Source of the DNA: Progne subis subis
Taxonomy: Eukaryota; Chordata; Aves; Passeriformes; Hirundinidae
DNA length: 64,000 bases
NCBI GenBank assembly: GCA_022316685.1
Contig: JAKJHU010000037.1
Location: 359,792-423,791 of the forward strand
Direction: 5' to 3'
This document shows, piece after piece, positions 63,932-64,000 of the stretch. Position 1 is the first letter of the stretch. Each line of letters starts with the position of its first letter. The translations under genes were made by a program, and so were the position numbers. The notes beneath the pieces are model-generated. The model had not been told where the DNA came from. It worked only from the letters and a program-made list of their open reading frames with translations, and searched no databases.

Positions 63932-64000
63932 ACTTAAACTCTTCACATCTCAGATGCAATGCTAATAGATTTATTTCTGCTTCAAGTCCTCACAGACTAT

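Larger units (their letters stand above)
56559..64000. other. long unique AT-rich stretch, no gene seen
   Basis: About 7.4 kb without recognisable genes, RNA genes or interspersed repeats. Contains an 18-bp-period direct repeat (CCAATGATTCCTGG at 57945-57958 and 57963-57976), a (GTTT)n and three long A/T homopolymers, listed separately. Frames of up to 96 codons are unremarkable. Confidence 0.5.

Overview
The window reads as AT-rich, intergenic or deep-intronic DNA from a bird genome. The avian assignment rests on several recognisable repeats. Truncated CR1 LINE 3' ends carry the typical tail (TGATCT..AGG.C..TTCCAACC...ATTCTATGATTCTATG). There are also LTRs of avian endogenous retrovirus type. 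No L1 or Alu-like sequence was seen. No rRNA, tRNA, CRISPR, operon or bacterial feature is present. No multi-exon protein-coding gene can be supported: the longest open frames (about 170 codons or fewer) have low-complexity or unrecognised content and are what AT-rich noncoding DNA gives by chance. One short minus-strand stretch near 18.1 kb could be a terminal exon and is listed as a low-confidence candidate.

Layout. 0-5.3 kb: unique AT-rich sequence with an A/C tract, poly-T and two perfect short tandem duplications. 5333-6002: a solo LTR with TG...CA ends and a perfect 6-bp target duplication. 6.5-7.6 kb: two plus-strand CR1 fragments. 10.7-11.1 kb: a minus-strand CR1 fragment. 11826-12355: a second solo LTR of ERV-L type with a near-perfect 5-bp duplication. 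12.4-30.8 kb: mostly unique sequence with small repeats and a candidate conserved element around 17.9-18.35 kb containing an RFX-type X-box. 30.88-32.3 kb: the most distinctive block, a CpG-rich, higher-GC island inside the desert with clustered transcription-factor-like motifs, a good candidate regulatory element. 33176-33618: a third, degraded LTR with a 4-bp duplication. 36.7-37.8 kb: another CNE-like block and a plus-strand CR1. 38-55 kb: unique sequence with many microsatellites, including a 129-bp pure homopurine tract and a 51-T run. 55501-56558: a long minus-strand LTR with internal degenerate repeats. 56.6-64 kb: unique AT-rich sequence.

No set of genes working together is visible. 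The functional content most worth attention is possible cis-regulatory DNA (30.9-31.4 kb first, then 17.9-18.35 kb). The rest is a record of retroelement insertion: four LTRs apparently of different families, all without internal genes, plus four clear CR1 tails and a few doubtful ones. Family names come from pattern memory, not a database search, and conservation has not been measured.
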